Assembly: GCA_002350465.1 (NCBI GenBank)
Contig: DEEW01000108.1
Coordinates: forward strand, 15,614-32,547
Length of the DNA: 16,934 nucleotides
Direction of reading: 5' to 3'
From: Lachnospiraceae bacterium UBA2868
Lineage (GTDB): Bacteria; Bacillota_A; Clostridia; Lachnospirales; Lachnospiraceae
The translations under genes were made by a program, and so were the position numbers. This document shows, one piece after another, positions 1-7,779 of this stretch; positions within the stretch are counted from its first letter, which is position 1; each line of letters opens with the position of its first letter. The notes below the pieces were generated by a model, which did no database searches, was not told where the DNA came from, and saw only the letters and a program-made list of their open reading frames with translations.

Positions 1-419
1 ACTCCCGCCATTTCCCCGGCTGTAAGGTTTCTTGCGAGCCCGTCAATTGTAGATGCACAGAATCTGCATCCCATACGGCATCCAACCTGTGAACTTATGC
101 ACACGGTATTACCGTAATCATACTTAAGCAGTACCGTCTCGATCACGTTTTTGTCATGAAGTCTGTGGATATACTTACGTGTCCCGTCAATCCCCGATAC
201 AAGTACCCGAACAGGCGTGGTTTCGTATATTTCAAAGTCCTGTGACAGCTTACCGGTTATTTTTTTTGATACATTCGTCATGAGCGAAAAATCACTGACT
301 TTCTTGTTGTGAAGCCAGTCAAATATCTGATCCGCCCGAAACGGCTTCTCACCGATATTTTCCATCGTCTCTCGCAACTGCCCGTATGATAATGACCTTA
401 TATCTCTTTTTTCACTCAT
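1..419 (-). CDS. rlmN: RlmN, 23S rRNA/tRNA adenine-C2 methyltransferase (N-terminal part, cut by window edge)
   Basis: RlmN is a cytoplasmic radical-SAM enzyme that methylates C2 of A2503 in 23S rRNA and A37 in some tRNAs. Reading from the ATG at 419, 139 residues are visible before the gene runs off the left edge, about 40% of the usual 340-350. The N-terminal accessory domain (about residues 5-85) is followed by the radical-SAM cluster signature GCRMGCRFCAST. Its CxxxCxxC cysteines are C114, C118 and C121, and the RlmN-typical GLARNLTAGEM follows. The C-terminal catalytic cysteine lies outside the window. The start ATG overlaps the rsmB stop in ATGA, so translation is probably coupled. This is the last visible gene of the priA operon; in related Firmicutes, stp and prkC usually follow. 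Identification is secure. Confidence 0.96.
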   Translation of the reverse strand, partial: MSEKRDIRSLSYGQLRETMENIGEKPFRADQIFDWLHNKKVSDFSLMTNVSKKITGKLSQDFEIYETTPVRVLVSGIDGTRKYIHRLHDKNVIETVLLKYDYGNTVCISSQVGCRMGCRFCASTIDGLARNLTAGEMAG

Positions 420-1732
420 TTTAATAATTTTCCGATAAAGAAACCGTCGGTTAATGCATCACTCCCGTACAATTGAACATAACCTTCTTTTGCACTTGCG
501 CATTTAAGCCTGTCAGGCATAAGGTCATAAAAATCAACGGGTGTAAGGCCGCATTCATCCGTAAGAAAACGCATATTCCCCTGATTTTCCTCATAAGAGC
601 ATGTGCACGTACTGAACATCAGAACTCCTCCCGGTTTTACATACCTTACCGCATTGGATAAAATACTTCTCTGAAGTTCCGTAAGCTTGCGGATTGAATC
701 TTCGGTCAAATTGTACTTGATGTCGTTTTTTCTGCCCATAACGCCAAGCCCGGAGCACGGAACATCGGCGATCACCACGTCTGCAATCTCATAAAACTCA
801 CTGTTATATACCGTTGCATCGGCTACAGAAACATCAACATTTGTAAAACCGCATCTTGCAACATTCTCCCTTATTCCTGAGACCTTATTTTCTGAAACAT
901 CAAGTGCTATAACTCTCCCCGACCCCGCAATGTCCGCCGCATGAAGTGATTTTCCGCCGGGAGCGGCACACAAGTCGAGTACCGTATCGTTTATACCTAT
1001 CCCGGCCACTATCCCCACAAGCATTGAACTAATATCCTGTATGCATATACGTCCGTCGGCAAATGCGGGAATATCCGGAACCGTATCATAATCCTCAAGA
1101 ACTATCGCACATCCGCAAACATCCGATGCCCTTCCGTTGCATCCTTTTAACGCTTCGGAAACTGTTGTTTTGGACAGATTGACACGAGCTGTTACGGGCC
1201 TTACGCTTATCGAGAGTTCAAGCAGTGTTCCGGCGTTACTCTCACCCTGCTCGTCTATAAGTTTCTTAACGATCCATTCGGGGCAGGAATACATCACCGA
1301 CATATATTTTATTATGTCCGCTCCCTTTTCGGGCCACGCAATCCCATGCCGGTTTCTCAGTATATTTCTAAGTACCCCGTTCACAAATCCGGACAGAGAG
1401 CTAAAGCCCTTCTTTTTGGCAAGCTTTACCGTCTCGTTTACAGCGGCAAAGTCGGTAACATCCATGTAAAGTATCTGATAAGTTCCCATTCGCAGAATAG
1501 TTCTTATCTGCTTTTTCATCTTTGTAACGGGTACCTTACTATACAAATCAAGGACATAATCGATTGTAATTCTCCTTTCGATCGTGCCCTCAATAAGCCT
1601 TTTTAGAAACCCTCTGTCATTTTTATCAAGGTATGAATACTTGGCAAGTACATCTTTTGTGCCGGCAAGCGGCGACCTGTTGTTTTCAATATCCAGAAGT
1701 GCTTCATACGCTATGATACGGACATCAGTCAC
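416..1732 (-). CDS. rsmB: RsmB, 16S rRNA cytosine-5 methyltransferase (m5C967)
   Basis: RsmB methylates C967 of 16S rRNA using SAM. The 438-residue length fits the family. Residues 1-130 form a NusB-like RNA-binding domain and about 150-438 the Rossmann methyltransferase domain. Visible motifs are the SAM loop LDLCAAPGGKS (252-262), the acidic residue in VIALDVS (274-280), DVPCSGLG with C326, and FSTCTC with C376. C326 and C376 match the two cysteines required by m5C RNA methyltransferases, the one in the TC motif acting as nucleophile. The start is GTG at 1732, with a GGGAGG ribosome site about 11 bases upstream. It overlaps the end of the zinc-protease gene by 8 bases, and the stop overlaps the rlmN start by 4. 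The tight packing indicates one operon. Confidence 0.96.
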   Translation of the reverse strand: MTDVRIIAYEALLDIENNRSPLAGTKDVLAKYSYLDKNDRGFLKRLIEGTIERRITIDYVLDLYSKVPVTKMKKQIRTILRMGTYQILYMDVTDFAAVNETVKLAKKKGFSSLSGFVNGVLRNILRNRHGIAWPEKGADIIKYMSVMYSCPEWIVKKLIDEQGESNAGTLLELSISVRPVTARVNLSKTTVSEALKGCNGRASDVCGCAIVLEDYDTVPDIPAFADGRICIQDISSMLVGIVAGIGINDTVLDLCAAPGGKSLHAADIAGSGRVIALDVSENKVSGIRENVARCGFTNVDVSVADATVYNSEFYEIADVVIADVPCSGLGVMGRKNDIKYNLTEDSIRKLTELQRSILSNAVRYVKPGGVLMFSTCTCSYEENQGNMRFLTDECGLTPVDFYDLMPDRLKCASAKEGYVQLYGSDALTDGFFIGKLLK

Positions 1733-2456
1733 GTCTGCTTCGTCCTCCCCGTGAAATAAGAATCAGCCGGATCAGTGACAGGATCGAAGCTGCCGCCGAT
1801 GCAACATATGTCATTGCCGCACTCTTTAGTACCGCCCGGGCTCCGCCCATCTCTTCCCCCTCAAGTATTCCCATCTGGGAGAGAGTCTCAAGGGCTCTTT
1901 TGGATGCGTCAAACTCAACAGGAAGCGTTACGATCTGAAATGCAACTCCGAAAGAAAATAATACGACGCCGATAAAAACAAGCGGTCTGAAAAAGCTTAT
2001 TATCAGTCCCAGAATGACGATCCACAGACCGTACTTTGAACCGAAGTTGGCAGCCGGCAATATTGCGCTTCTTACCTTAAGGGGGAAGTATTCCTCGTTA
2101 TGCTGCATTGCATGTCCGCATTCATGTGCGGCAACACCTATGGCTGCAACACTTGTGGAATCATAAACCGACTCCGACAGATTAACCACCCTTGTTGATG
2201 GATTGAAATTATCGGTGAGGCTTCCCGCAACTCTTTTTACACTTACATCATATATTCCTTCCCGTTTAAGTATGGCCTCAGCCACTTGGGCGCCTGTAAG
2301 ATTCGATGAGGAAAGCACCTTTGAATACTTGTTAAACGTGCTCTTTACCATTCCGGATGTAATAAGGCACAAAAGAGCACCAATGATCACGAGTATGTAA
2401 CTTCCGTCCATATACCCCATTCCGTATGCCGTATTAAGATTCATAGCAAATATCAC
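1725..2456 (-). CDS. Membrane zinc metalloprotease, YugP family (Zn_peptidase_2)
   Basis: This is a predicted integral-membrane neutral zinc protease of the YugP family (Pfam Zn_peptidase_2); substrate unknown. In the 243-residue protein an N-terminal span (about 19-36) is followed by VKSTFNKYSKV, a family hallmark. Next come the zinc site HECGHAMQH (H111, E112, H115), paired hydrophobic segments at about 144-177, the sequence LPVEFDASKRA with E181 as probable third zinc ligand, and a last span at about 213-235. The listed start is GTG at 2456, five bases after the fmt stop. A nearby ATG at 2444 would remove four residues; neither has a well-spaced ribosome site (AAGG lies about 2 bases before the GTG and 14 before the ATG), so the start is uncertain. 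The gene commonly sits between fmt and rsmB in Clostridia, suggesting an envelope or translation-linked quality-control role, which is inference. Confidence 0.92.
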   Translation of the reverse strand: MIFAMNLNTAYGMGYMDGSYILVIIGALLCLITSGMVKSTFNKYSKVLSSSNLTGAQVAEAILKREGIYDVSVKRVAGSLTDNFNPSTRVVNLSESVYDSTSVAAIGVAAHECGHAMQHNEEYFPLKVRSAILPAANFGSKYGLWIVILGLIISFFRPLVFIGVVLFSFGVAFQIVTLPVEFDASKRALETLSQMGILEGEEMGGARAVLKSAAMTYVASAAASILSLIRLILISRGGRSRRD

Positions 2457-2461
2457 CTACC

Positions 2462-3400
2462 TTATCCAAACTTTGTTCCTTCGGGTATTTTGTTTCCAAG
2501 CAGAAAATCAGCTGCCGGCATCTCTTTTTTCCCTTCGGGCTGCAGGCGTGTTATCAATAGAACGGTTCCGCCGCCGCAGGCAACCCTTATCCCTTCCTTG
2601 GAAGTCCCCGTTACAAATCCGCACCCGGTTTCATTAACAGACATCGCTTCCGCCTTGCACTGCTTTATCTTGAGTATCCTGCCGTTAAGATATGTGAATC
2701 CTCCGGGCCAGGGCGTAAATGCCCGTATCATTCTCTCTATCTCTTCTGCCGTCCTCGTAAAATCAATGCATCCCATTTCCTTTTTCAGTATTCTGGCATA
2801 CGTGGCTTTTGATTCGTCCTGAGGCACAGATTGTGCGGTATTATTCCCAATACTTTGAAGAGTATGGACAATAAGCTTTGCCCCTGCATCCCGAAGTTTC
2901 GTAAACAGACTCTCACCGGTCTCATCATCCGCTATTTTGACTCTTTCCTGAGAAATGATATCACCGGTGTCTACGCCTTCATTCATCTGCTGAATAGTGA
3001 CTCCGGTATATTCCTTACCGTCATATATAGCCCACTGTATAGGTGCCGCACCTCTGTACTGGGGCAAAAGCGACGCATGAACGTTTATGCAGCCGTATCG
3101 GGGAATATCAAGTATCTCTTTGGAAAGTATCTGTCCGAACGCCGCAACAACATATATATCAGCATCAATACCCCGCAGGATTTCGACCTCTTCGGAAGCT
3201 TTGATTCTTGCAGGCTGATACACCTTTATTCCATGGGAAAGTGCATACTCTTTAACCGGGCTCGGTATCAGAACGCTGCTTCTGCCCTTTGGTTTGTCCG
3301 GCTGTGTTACTACTCCCACAACCTCGCCCACATCGCTATTTACAATTGCATCAAGTATCCCGACCGCAAAATCGGGAGTACCCATAAACAGAATCTTCAT
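2462..3400 (-). CDS. fmt: Methionyl-tRNA formyltransferase
   Basis: Fmt transfers a formyl group from 10-formyltetrahydrofolate to Met-tRNAfMet, making the bacterial initiator tRNA. The 312 residues match the normal family length. The N-terminal catalytic domain starts MKILFMGTPDFAV. It contains CINVHASLLPQYRGAAPIQWA, with N106 and H108, and GVDTGDI with D144; this is the catalytic Asn-His-Asp triad at the same numbering as in E. coli Fmt. The C-terminal tRNA-binding domain begins at about residue 205 and includes AFTPWPGGFTYLNGR. The ATG at 3400 overlaps the def stop in ATGA, and an AGGAAGAAG-like ribosome site lies within the def tail. Its pairing with def places both halves of the formylation cycle in one transcript. 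Nothing is missing or unusual. Confidence 0.97.
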   Translation of the reverse strand: MKILFMGTPDFAVGILDAIVNSDVGEVVGVVTQPDKPKGRSSVLIPSPVKEYALSHGIKVYQPARIKASEEVEILRGIDADIYVVAAFGQILSKEILDIPRYGCINVHASLLPQYRGAAPIQWAIYDGKEYTGVTIQQMNEGVDTGDIISQERVKIADDETGESLFTKLRDAGAKLIVHTLQSIGNNTAQSVPQDESKATYARILKKEMGCIDFTRTAEEIERMIRAFTPWPGGFTYLNGRILKIKQCKAEAMSVNETGCGFVTGTSKEGIRVACGGGTVLLITRLQPEGKKEMPAADFLLGNKIPEGTKFG

Positions 3401-3903
3401 TCTTCTTCCTGTTCCTTAAGCAATTCCGCTAATTCTTCGTTAGTCAGAAGCGGTCCGTTAACCTTTTCCACGTACATATGACCGTCCAGATGCTCGATCT
3501 CATGTAGAAGTGCCCTTGCCAGAAGGCCCTCTCCTTCTACGATATATTCATTCATCTCAGTATCTAGAGCTTTAACTTTCGCATAATTAGGTCTGGTTAC
3601 CCTTCCGACCTTTCCGGGTACCGACAGACAGCCTTCATAGTCCGTCTGCTCACCGTCTGTCTCCAACACTTCCGGATTAATAAGAATAAGAGGTCCGTCC
3701 TGGTACTCTTCTCCGGTATCCACCACCGCAATCCTCTTTAGTATACCGACCTGCGGTGCTGCCAGACCCACTCCCTCTGCTTCATACATCGTATCCAGCA
3801 GATCGTCTATAATATCCAGGGTCCTTTGATTTATCTCCTTAACGGGCTTGCATTTCTTCGTAAGACACGCGTCTCCGATCTCCCTGATTTGTCTGAGCGC
3901 CAT
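3397..3903 (-). CDS. def: Peptide deformylase
   Basis: Def removes the formyl group from the N-terminal methionine of new proteins, working with the adjacent Fmt. It has 168 residues, with all three family motifs: EGVGLAAPQVG (43-53), YEGCLSVPG (89-97, metal ligand C92) and LHEIEHLDGH (133-142, metal ligands H134 and H138, catalytic E135). The third motif reads HEIEH, where the most familiar enzymes have HExDH; the metal-binding HExxH is intact, so activity is expected. The C-terminus is acidic (ELLKEQEEE). The ATG at 3903 follows a strong AAAAGGAG ribosome site, the clearest in this operon. There are 23 bases to the priA stop and a 4-base overlap with fmt. Confidence 0.97.
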   Translation of the reverse strand: MALRQIREIGDACLTKKCKPVKEINQRTLDIIDDLLDTMYEAEGVGLAAPQVGILKRIAVVDTGEEYQDGPLILINPEVLETDGEQTDYEGCLSVPGKVGRVTRPNYAKVKALDTEMNEYIVEGEGLLARALLHEIEHLDGHMYVEKVNGPLLTNEELAELLKEQEEE

Positions 3904-3907
3904 ATTT

Positions 3908-3917
3908 ATCTCCTTTT
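3908..3917 (-). promoter_or_regulatory. Strong ribosome binding site of def
   Basis: The minus strand reads AAAAGGAGAT, ending about four bases before the def ATG, with AAGGAG about seven bases from the start. It is a near-ideal Shine-Dalgarno sequence and fixes the def start. It contrasts with the weak or absent site of priA just upstream, suggesting def and fmt are made in greater amounts than PriA from the same mRNA. Confidence 0.7.
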
Positions 3918-3926
3918 ACTGTTTAC

Positions 3927-6158
3927 TTAATAAGAATTCATAGGATCAAGGTCAAAGCTTATTCGTACATCGGAGGCCGTCTCATCGGAATAGGCTTCCG
4001 CCCTGTCTTTAATCATGACAAGCGTATCTGCACTTTCGCTCTTAACATATATCATAAATCTGTAAATGTCTTTTATCCTGCTGATCGTAGCAGGTGTCGG
4101 CCCTATGACTGACACTTTGTCTATTATACCATTCCTGATTACATCTGCCAATGAAGCAGAGTAAGCTGCGCACTCCTTTTCGTTGCCGCCCTCTGCCATT
4201 ATAGCCAGCATATGCCCGCAGGGCGGATACCCCAGAAGACTTCTGTAGCCGATCTCCTCCTCATAAAAGGCCTCATAATCCTGAGTCATGGCGGCCTTTA
4301 CGGCGTAATGATCCGGCCTGTATGTCTGTATTATCACTTCTCCCGGGCGCGAATCTCTTCCCGCCCTTCCCGCGGCCTGCACCAGAAGCTGGAAGGTTCT
4401 CTCTCCAGCCCTGTAATCATTTGCGTTAAGTGACATGTCAGCTGCAAGTATTCCCACAAGTGTTACATAGGGAAAATCATGTCCTTTGACTATCATCTGC
4501 GTCCCTACGAGTATATCAGCCTCACGGTTTGCAAAAGATGACAATATCGATTCATAGTCTCCCTTTTGCCTTGTTGTATCGGCATCCATCCGAAGAACCG
4601 CTGCCTGCGGAAACATTTTTTTGATCATATCTTCCACAGCCTGTGTTCCGGCTCCTGTGCCCATCGCGCCGATAAGCCTGCTTCCGCATTTCTCGCAAAC
4701 ACCGGTTTCACTTTTCTCAAATCCGCAATAGTGACACTTTAATTTGCCGTATTTGTGCTTTGAGAGCGAAACATCGCAGTGAGGACATTTAACAGCCTCT
4801 CCGCACTCCCGGCACGACACAAAACCCGCAAGCCCTCTCCTGTTCAAAAAGAGCATTACCTGTTCCCGATTTGCCAGTCTGTCTTCTATAGCTGATTTTA
4901 GCTTTTCAGAAAGCATACCTTTGTTTCCTGATTTTAGCTCATCGCGAAGATCAACGCACGTCACAGCCGGAAGAGATGCCTTCTTGGCCCGCTCTCCCAA
5001 CGTATAAAGCTTAATCTTTCCCTCTTTTGCAGCCCGGTATGACTCTATTGACGGCGTTGCACTGCCAAGCACAAGCGAAGCGCCGTGCAGCCCGGCAAGT
5101 TTTCCGGCAACTTCCCTGGCATGGTATTTTGGCATCTGATCACTCTTGTAAGTATGTTCATGTTCCTCGTCTATAACTATAAGGCCCACATCGGAAAACG
5201 GTGTAAACAATGCGGATCTCGGGCCGATCATAATATCGATCTCACCCTTTTTGGCTCTTTCAAACTGATCGTATCTCTCCCCGTCGGACAGTTTGGAATG
5301 AAGCGTTGATACACGATCTCCAAAACGCTTGTAGAACCTCATGACTGTCTGATATGTAAGCGCTATCTCCGGGATAAGCACTATAACCTGTCTGTTACAG
5401 GCCACAACATGATCTATCATCTGCATGTAGACCTCGGTTTTTCCGCTTCCCGTGACTCCGTGTATCAGATAGGTCGAACGCACTCCGCTGTCATATTCCG
5501 CAATAAAATCATCTGCTATGGCTTTCTGCAAGGCGTTTAGTTCCACCGGCCCCGTTTTAGATCCGGGATTTACGGTATTTCTGTACAGCCTCTCGCTTAC
5601 AACTTCAACAATCCCCTGGTCACTGAGAGCTTTTATGGTTGCGGAGGATATGTTCAGTTTCGATGTAACAAGCCTGTAGTCGATGGAGGGGGTATCAATC
5701 AGCTCCCGCAGAAGTCTTGCCCTTGCCACCATTTTCTTTTCGGTAAAGGTTGCAAGCTTTTCCGAAGCCTCCTCCTCAGCAAGGAGAAGCCTTACGGATC
5801 GTTTCTCCTTTGCCTTGATGTTCTTTTTTACCGGAAGAACCGTTGCAAGCGCACGATTCATTGTGGACCCGTACCTGCTCTTCATCCAGTACGCAAGTCT
5901 GATCAGTTTTTGTTCCACAAGCGTATCGTCGCTAAGTACCGAAATTATACTCTTTGTTTTTTGCGGATCGAATCCGGGATTTTCCGAGATATCAAGAACA
6001 AAACCTGCTATCTCCCTGTTTCCCTTTCCAAAGGGAACAAGAACACGGCTCCCCGGGCTTACCTTTTTTGCAAGGTCTTCAGGGATCCTGTACTGAAAAG
6101 TATGATCCAGATTTTCACATGATATATTAACTATTATTTCGGCATACATATCTTTCAT
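3927..6158 (-). CDS. priA: PriA, primosomal replication-restart helicase (N')
   Basis: PriA recognises stalled or repaired forks and reloads the replicative helicase; it is a 3'-5' superfamily 2 helicase. The 743-residue protein begins with the DNA-binding domain (AEIIVNISCENLDHTFQYRIP), then a winged-helix region to about residue 195. The helicase core follows, with Walker A GVTGSGKT (234-241), DEEH box (330-333) and GSATPS (365-370). The embedded zinc module has eight cysteines in four pairs: C449/C452, C458/C461, C475/C478 and C488/C491. Helicase motifs V-VI include VGTQMIVKGHDF and QAAGRAGRD. The listed start ATG (6158) has no clear ribosome site. The ATG three codons on (6149) gives MYAEIIV, a common PriA beginning, and may be the true start. 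It is the first gene of the housekeeping operon, directly after a terminator. Confidence 0.97.
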   Translation of the reverse strand: MKDMYAEIIVNISCENLDHTFQYRIPEDLAKKVSPGSRVLVPFGKGNREIAGFVLDISENPGFDPQKTKSIISVLSDDTLVEQKLIRLAYWMKSRYGSTMNRALATVLPVKKNIKAKEKRSVRLLLAEEEASEKLATFTEKKMVARARLLRELIDTPSIDYRLVTSKLNISSATIKALSDQGIVEVVSERLYRNTVNPGSKTGPVELNALQKAIADDFIAEYDSGVRSTYLIHGVTGSGKTEVYMQMIDHVVACNRQVIVLIPEIALTYQTVMRFYKRFGDRVSTLHSKLSDGERYDQFERAKKGEIDIMIGPRSALFTPFSDVGLIVIDEEHEHTYKSDQMPKYHAREVAGKLAGLHGASLVLGSATPSIESYRAAKEGKIKLYTLGERAKKASLPAVTCVDLRDELKSGNKGMLSEKLKSAIEDRLANREQVMLFLNRRGLAGFVSCRECGEAVKCPHCDVSLSKHKYGKLKCHYCGFEKSETGVCEKCGSRLIGAMGTGAGTQAVEDMIKKMFPQAAVLRMDADTTRQKGDYESILSSFANREADILVGTQMIVKGHDFPYVTLVGILAADMSLNANDYRAGERTFQLLVQAAGRAGRDSRPGEVIIQTYRPDHYAVKAAMTQDYEAFYEEEIGYRSLLGYPPCGHMLAIMAEGGNEKECAAYSASLADVIRNGIIDKVSVIGPTPATISRIKDIYRFMIYVKSESADTLVMIKDRAEAYSDETASDVRISFDLDPMNSY

Positions 6159-6168
6159 GTTTTACGTC

Positions 6169-6200
6169 AAAAAAAGCTTCTCCAAAAAAGGAGAAGCTTT
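6169..6200 (-). terminator. Intrinsic (rho-independent) terminator between the 97-residue orphan gene and priA
   Basis: On the minus strand an 11-base-pair stem (AAAGCTTCTCC / GGAGAAGCTTT; plus-strand arms 6173-6183 and 6190-6200) closes a six-T loop and is followed by an uninterrupted T run (7 bases, 6175-6169). The plus strand has only three Ts after the stem, so it acts in the minus direction. It lies four bases after the stop of the orphan gene and ends ten bases before the annotated priA start. Confidence 0.88.
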
Positions 6201-6203
6201 CGG

Positions 6204-6497
6204 TCAGTTATTAAGCTTGTTAAAATGATATTCCAGCATCTTGACGACCTCATCCATGTTCGCCAAGTCAGGCACTATCACCGCGGTTCCCGATTTAACA
6301 TCCCATCTGAAAACAAGATTGTAAGGATCGTTTTGAATAATATACTGAATATCTTCTCCATCCATCTGAATGATCCTGCCGTCAAGATCTCCTTCTATGC
6401 TCTTCATAAGCATTATAAATCCGTCAAGTTCATCCCGATAATCGTGTTTAATAAATATCCAATTATCTTCGATCGATGTGATCTCATACCCCATCAT
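6204..6497 (-). CDS. Uncharacterised small acidic protein, 97 residues
   Basis: I do not recognise this protein. It has 97 residues, is acidic and soluble, with no signal peptide, cysteine cluster or membrane span. The composition alternates short strands and helices: an N-terminal segment MMGYEITSIEDNWIFIKHDY, a central region DGRIIQMDGEDIQYII that looks like beta hairpins, FRWDVKSGTAVIVPD, and an amphipathic C-terminal helix MDEVVKMLEYHFNKLN. It looks like a compact alpha/beta fold. Two consecutive ATGs (6497, 6494) could start it; a weak GGGTG lies about ten bases upstream. It follows the EAL-HDOD gene by 15 bases and is closed by the terminator at 6169-6200, so the two genes probably share one mRNA. 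Its sharing of a transcript with a regulator suggests an accessory or partner role, unproven. Confidence 0.75.
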   Translation of the reverse strand: MMGYEITSIEDNWIFIKHDYRDELDGFIMLMKSIEGDLDGRIIQMDGEDIQYIIQNDPYNLVFRWDVKSGTAVIVPDLANMDEVVKMLEYHFNKLNN

Positions 6498-6512
6498 AAG
6501 CTATAACACCCG

Positions 6513-7754
6513 TTACGCTTTACTCTCTTCGACGGTTCCGAACAGGTCTCTGTACCAGGCAAGAGCATCAATATATGCATCATATACCGGCGCTTCCTTG
6601 ATATTGTACAAAATCATCTGTCTCGAAATCTCAGCCCACGATGCGGTCTCATAGCGCTCTATGAAATCGAAGACCTTAGCCATATCGCCCTTCTTCTCAA
6701 CAAGAGCATCCGTAATCTCCTTGGATACGTTAACCATCTGAAGTGCTTCCTTCATAGGCTTGTCGAGGATGATATCCAGAACCGAAAACAGTCCCATCAG
6801 GAACAGTTCGGAAGATAATGACGCCATCTCAAATGTGGAAGATAAATTCTCCGCAAACTTTGCGCGAAGAAGCGAGAGTCTCGTGATCTCATTGGGCTTG
6901 TCGGCACACAGTTCATGTGATACAACCGCATTTATCCACTTCTTAAGTTCCTTCTGACCAAGCATGGCAGCCGCGTGTCTGATTGAGGTGATCTCGGAAT
7001 TGATCGCCATATGATTGACCATACGGAGAAGTTCGATAACAAGAGCGGTATCTCTTCCGATGATATCCGCAGCTTTTGTCAGCTCGAAGTCCGGATTGTT
7101 CACCATCTTCAAAAGCTCAATGTAATTAACCTTAAGGGGTGCAACCTTTGTTCTTCCCTTTGTGACCGGAAGTCTGTAAAAGTCTCCTTCATAAAGCGAG
7201 TATGCCTGCCCTTTCGACAGTTCTTCAAAATCCTCCAGTGAATCAACATTTACCGCGATTAATTCAATACCCGGATAAACTTTTGTGAAGAAATTCTTGG
7301 CGGCAGTCATATTAAGCTTTTTATAATCAAGCATAATATAATCAAGCAGCTTTAATACCGGAGCATATTCCTCGAACTGCTCGATGGCCAGTTTTCTAAT
7401 GCACAGTTTGTATCCCATAAACTTGAGCTGCTGAAGTCTCTTAATGTACATCGCTTCGGCCGGTACACTGTGATCAAAGAGCAGAACAACCTTGTCATGG
7501 GGCATAGAGCACATATCTTCGATAGGCGAAAACATGGATATCTTGGAAAGCTCCACAAACACTTCCTGATTATCGGCAAGTGTTCCGGCGCCAAGACTCT
7601 CCACAACCTCAAGCCCCAATATAGCCCCGGCTCCGTCAAGGGAACCTGTTCCGAGCATACTCGGATTAAGCAGATAATTCTCTTTCTGTGCGAACAATGA
7701 ATACGCACGCACAGCTGTATTTTCATCAAATAAAGGAATTAATGTCGCAAGCAT
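6513..7754 (-). CDS. EAL-HDOD signalling protein with degenerate EAL domain (COG3434 type)
   Basis: This is a cytoplasmic two-domain protein of 413 residues. Residues 1-200 follow the EAL phosphodiesterase fold of YuxH/COG3434 proteins but lack its chemistry. There is no EAL signature, the position of the usual KxD lysine reads YIMLDYKK (139-146), and the QG motif is replaced by YEGDFY (188-193). Residues about 205-395 are an HDOD domain (VNYIELLKMVNNPDFELTKAADII, then LLRMVNHMA and SIRHAAAMLGQKELKKW), a fold related to HD hydrolases but without their HD catalytic pair. Such proteins are thought to act as protein-protein or nucleotide-sensing scaffolds rather than enzymes. The ATG at 7754 has a strong AAGGAGGAG site seven bases upstream and its own promoter. 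Architecture is certain; the signal sensed is unknown. Confidence 0.9.
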   Translation of the reverse strand: MLATLIPLFDENTAVRAYSLFAQKENYLLNPSMLGTGSLDGAGAILGLEVVESLGAGTLADNQEVFVELSKISMFSPIEDMCSMPHDKVVLLFDHSVPAEAMYIKRLQQLKFMGYKLCIRKLAIEQFEEYAPVLKLLDYIMLDYKKLNMTAAKNFFTKVYPGIELIAVNVDSLEDFEELSKGQAYSLYEGDFYRLPVTKGRTKVAPLKVNYIELLKMVNNPDFELTKAADIIGRDTALVIELLRMVNHMAINSEITSIRHAAAMLGQKELKKWINAVVSHELCADKPNEITRLSLLRAKFAENLSSTFEMASLSSELFLMGLFSVLDIILDKPMKEALQMVNVSKEITDALVEKKGDMAKVFDFIERYETASWAEISRQMILYNIKEAPVYDAYIDALAWYRDLFGTVEESKA

Positions 7755-7759
7755 TTTAT

Positions 7760-7771
7760 CTCCTCCTTTTT
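7760..7771 (-). promoter_or_regulatory. Strong ribosome binding site of the EAL-HDOD gene
   Basis: The minus strand reads AAAAGGAGGAGA ahead of the ATG at 7754, with the AAGGAGG core at optimal spacing. It is the best Shine-Dalgarno match in the window and settles the start codon. It implies high translation compared with the two membrane GGDEF-EAL genes upstream. Confidence 0.7.
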
Positions 7772-7779
7772 ACACTATA

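Noticed and set aside
2831..3481. A 216-codon plus-strand open frame across fmt and def
   Set aside because: Both minus-strand genes have intact catalytic motifs over this stretch, and the plus-strand product has no domain or ribosome site.
7352..7729. A 125-codon frame on the minus strand in another frame within the EAL-HDOD gene
   Set aside because: It overlaps the well-supported EAL-HDOD frame out of phase; the product is Cys/Ser/Arg-rich without family features.
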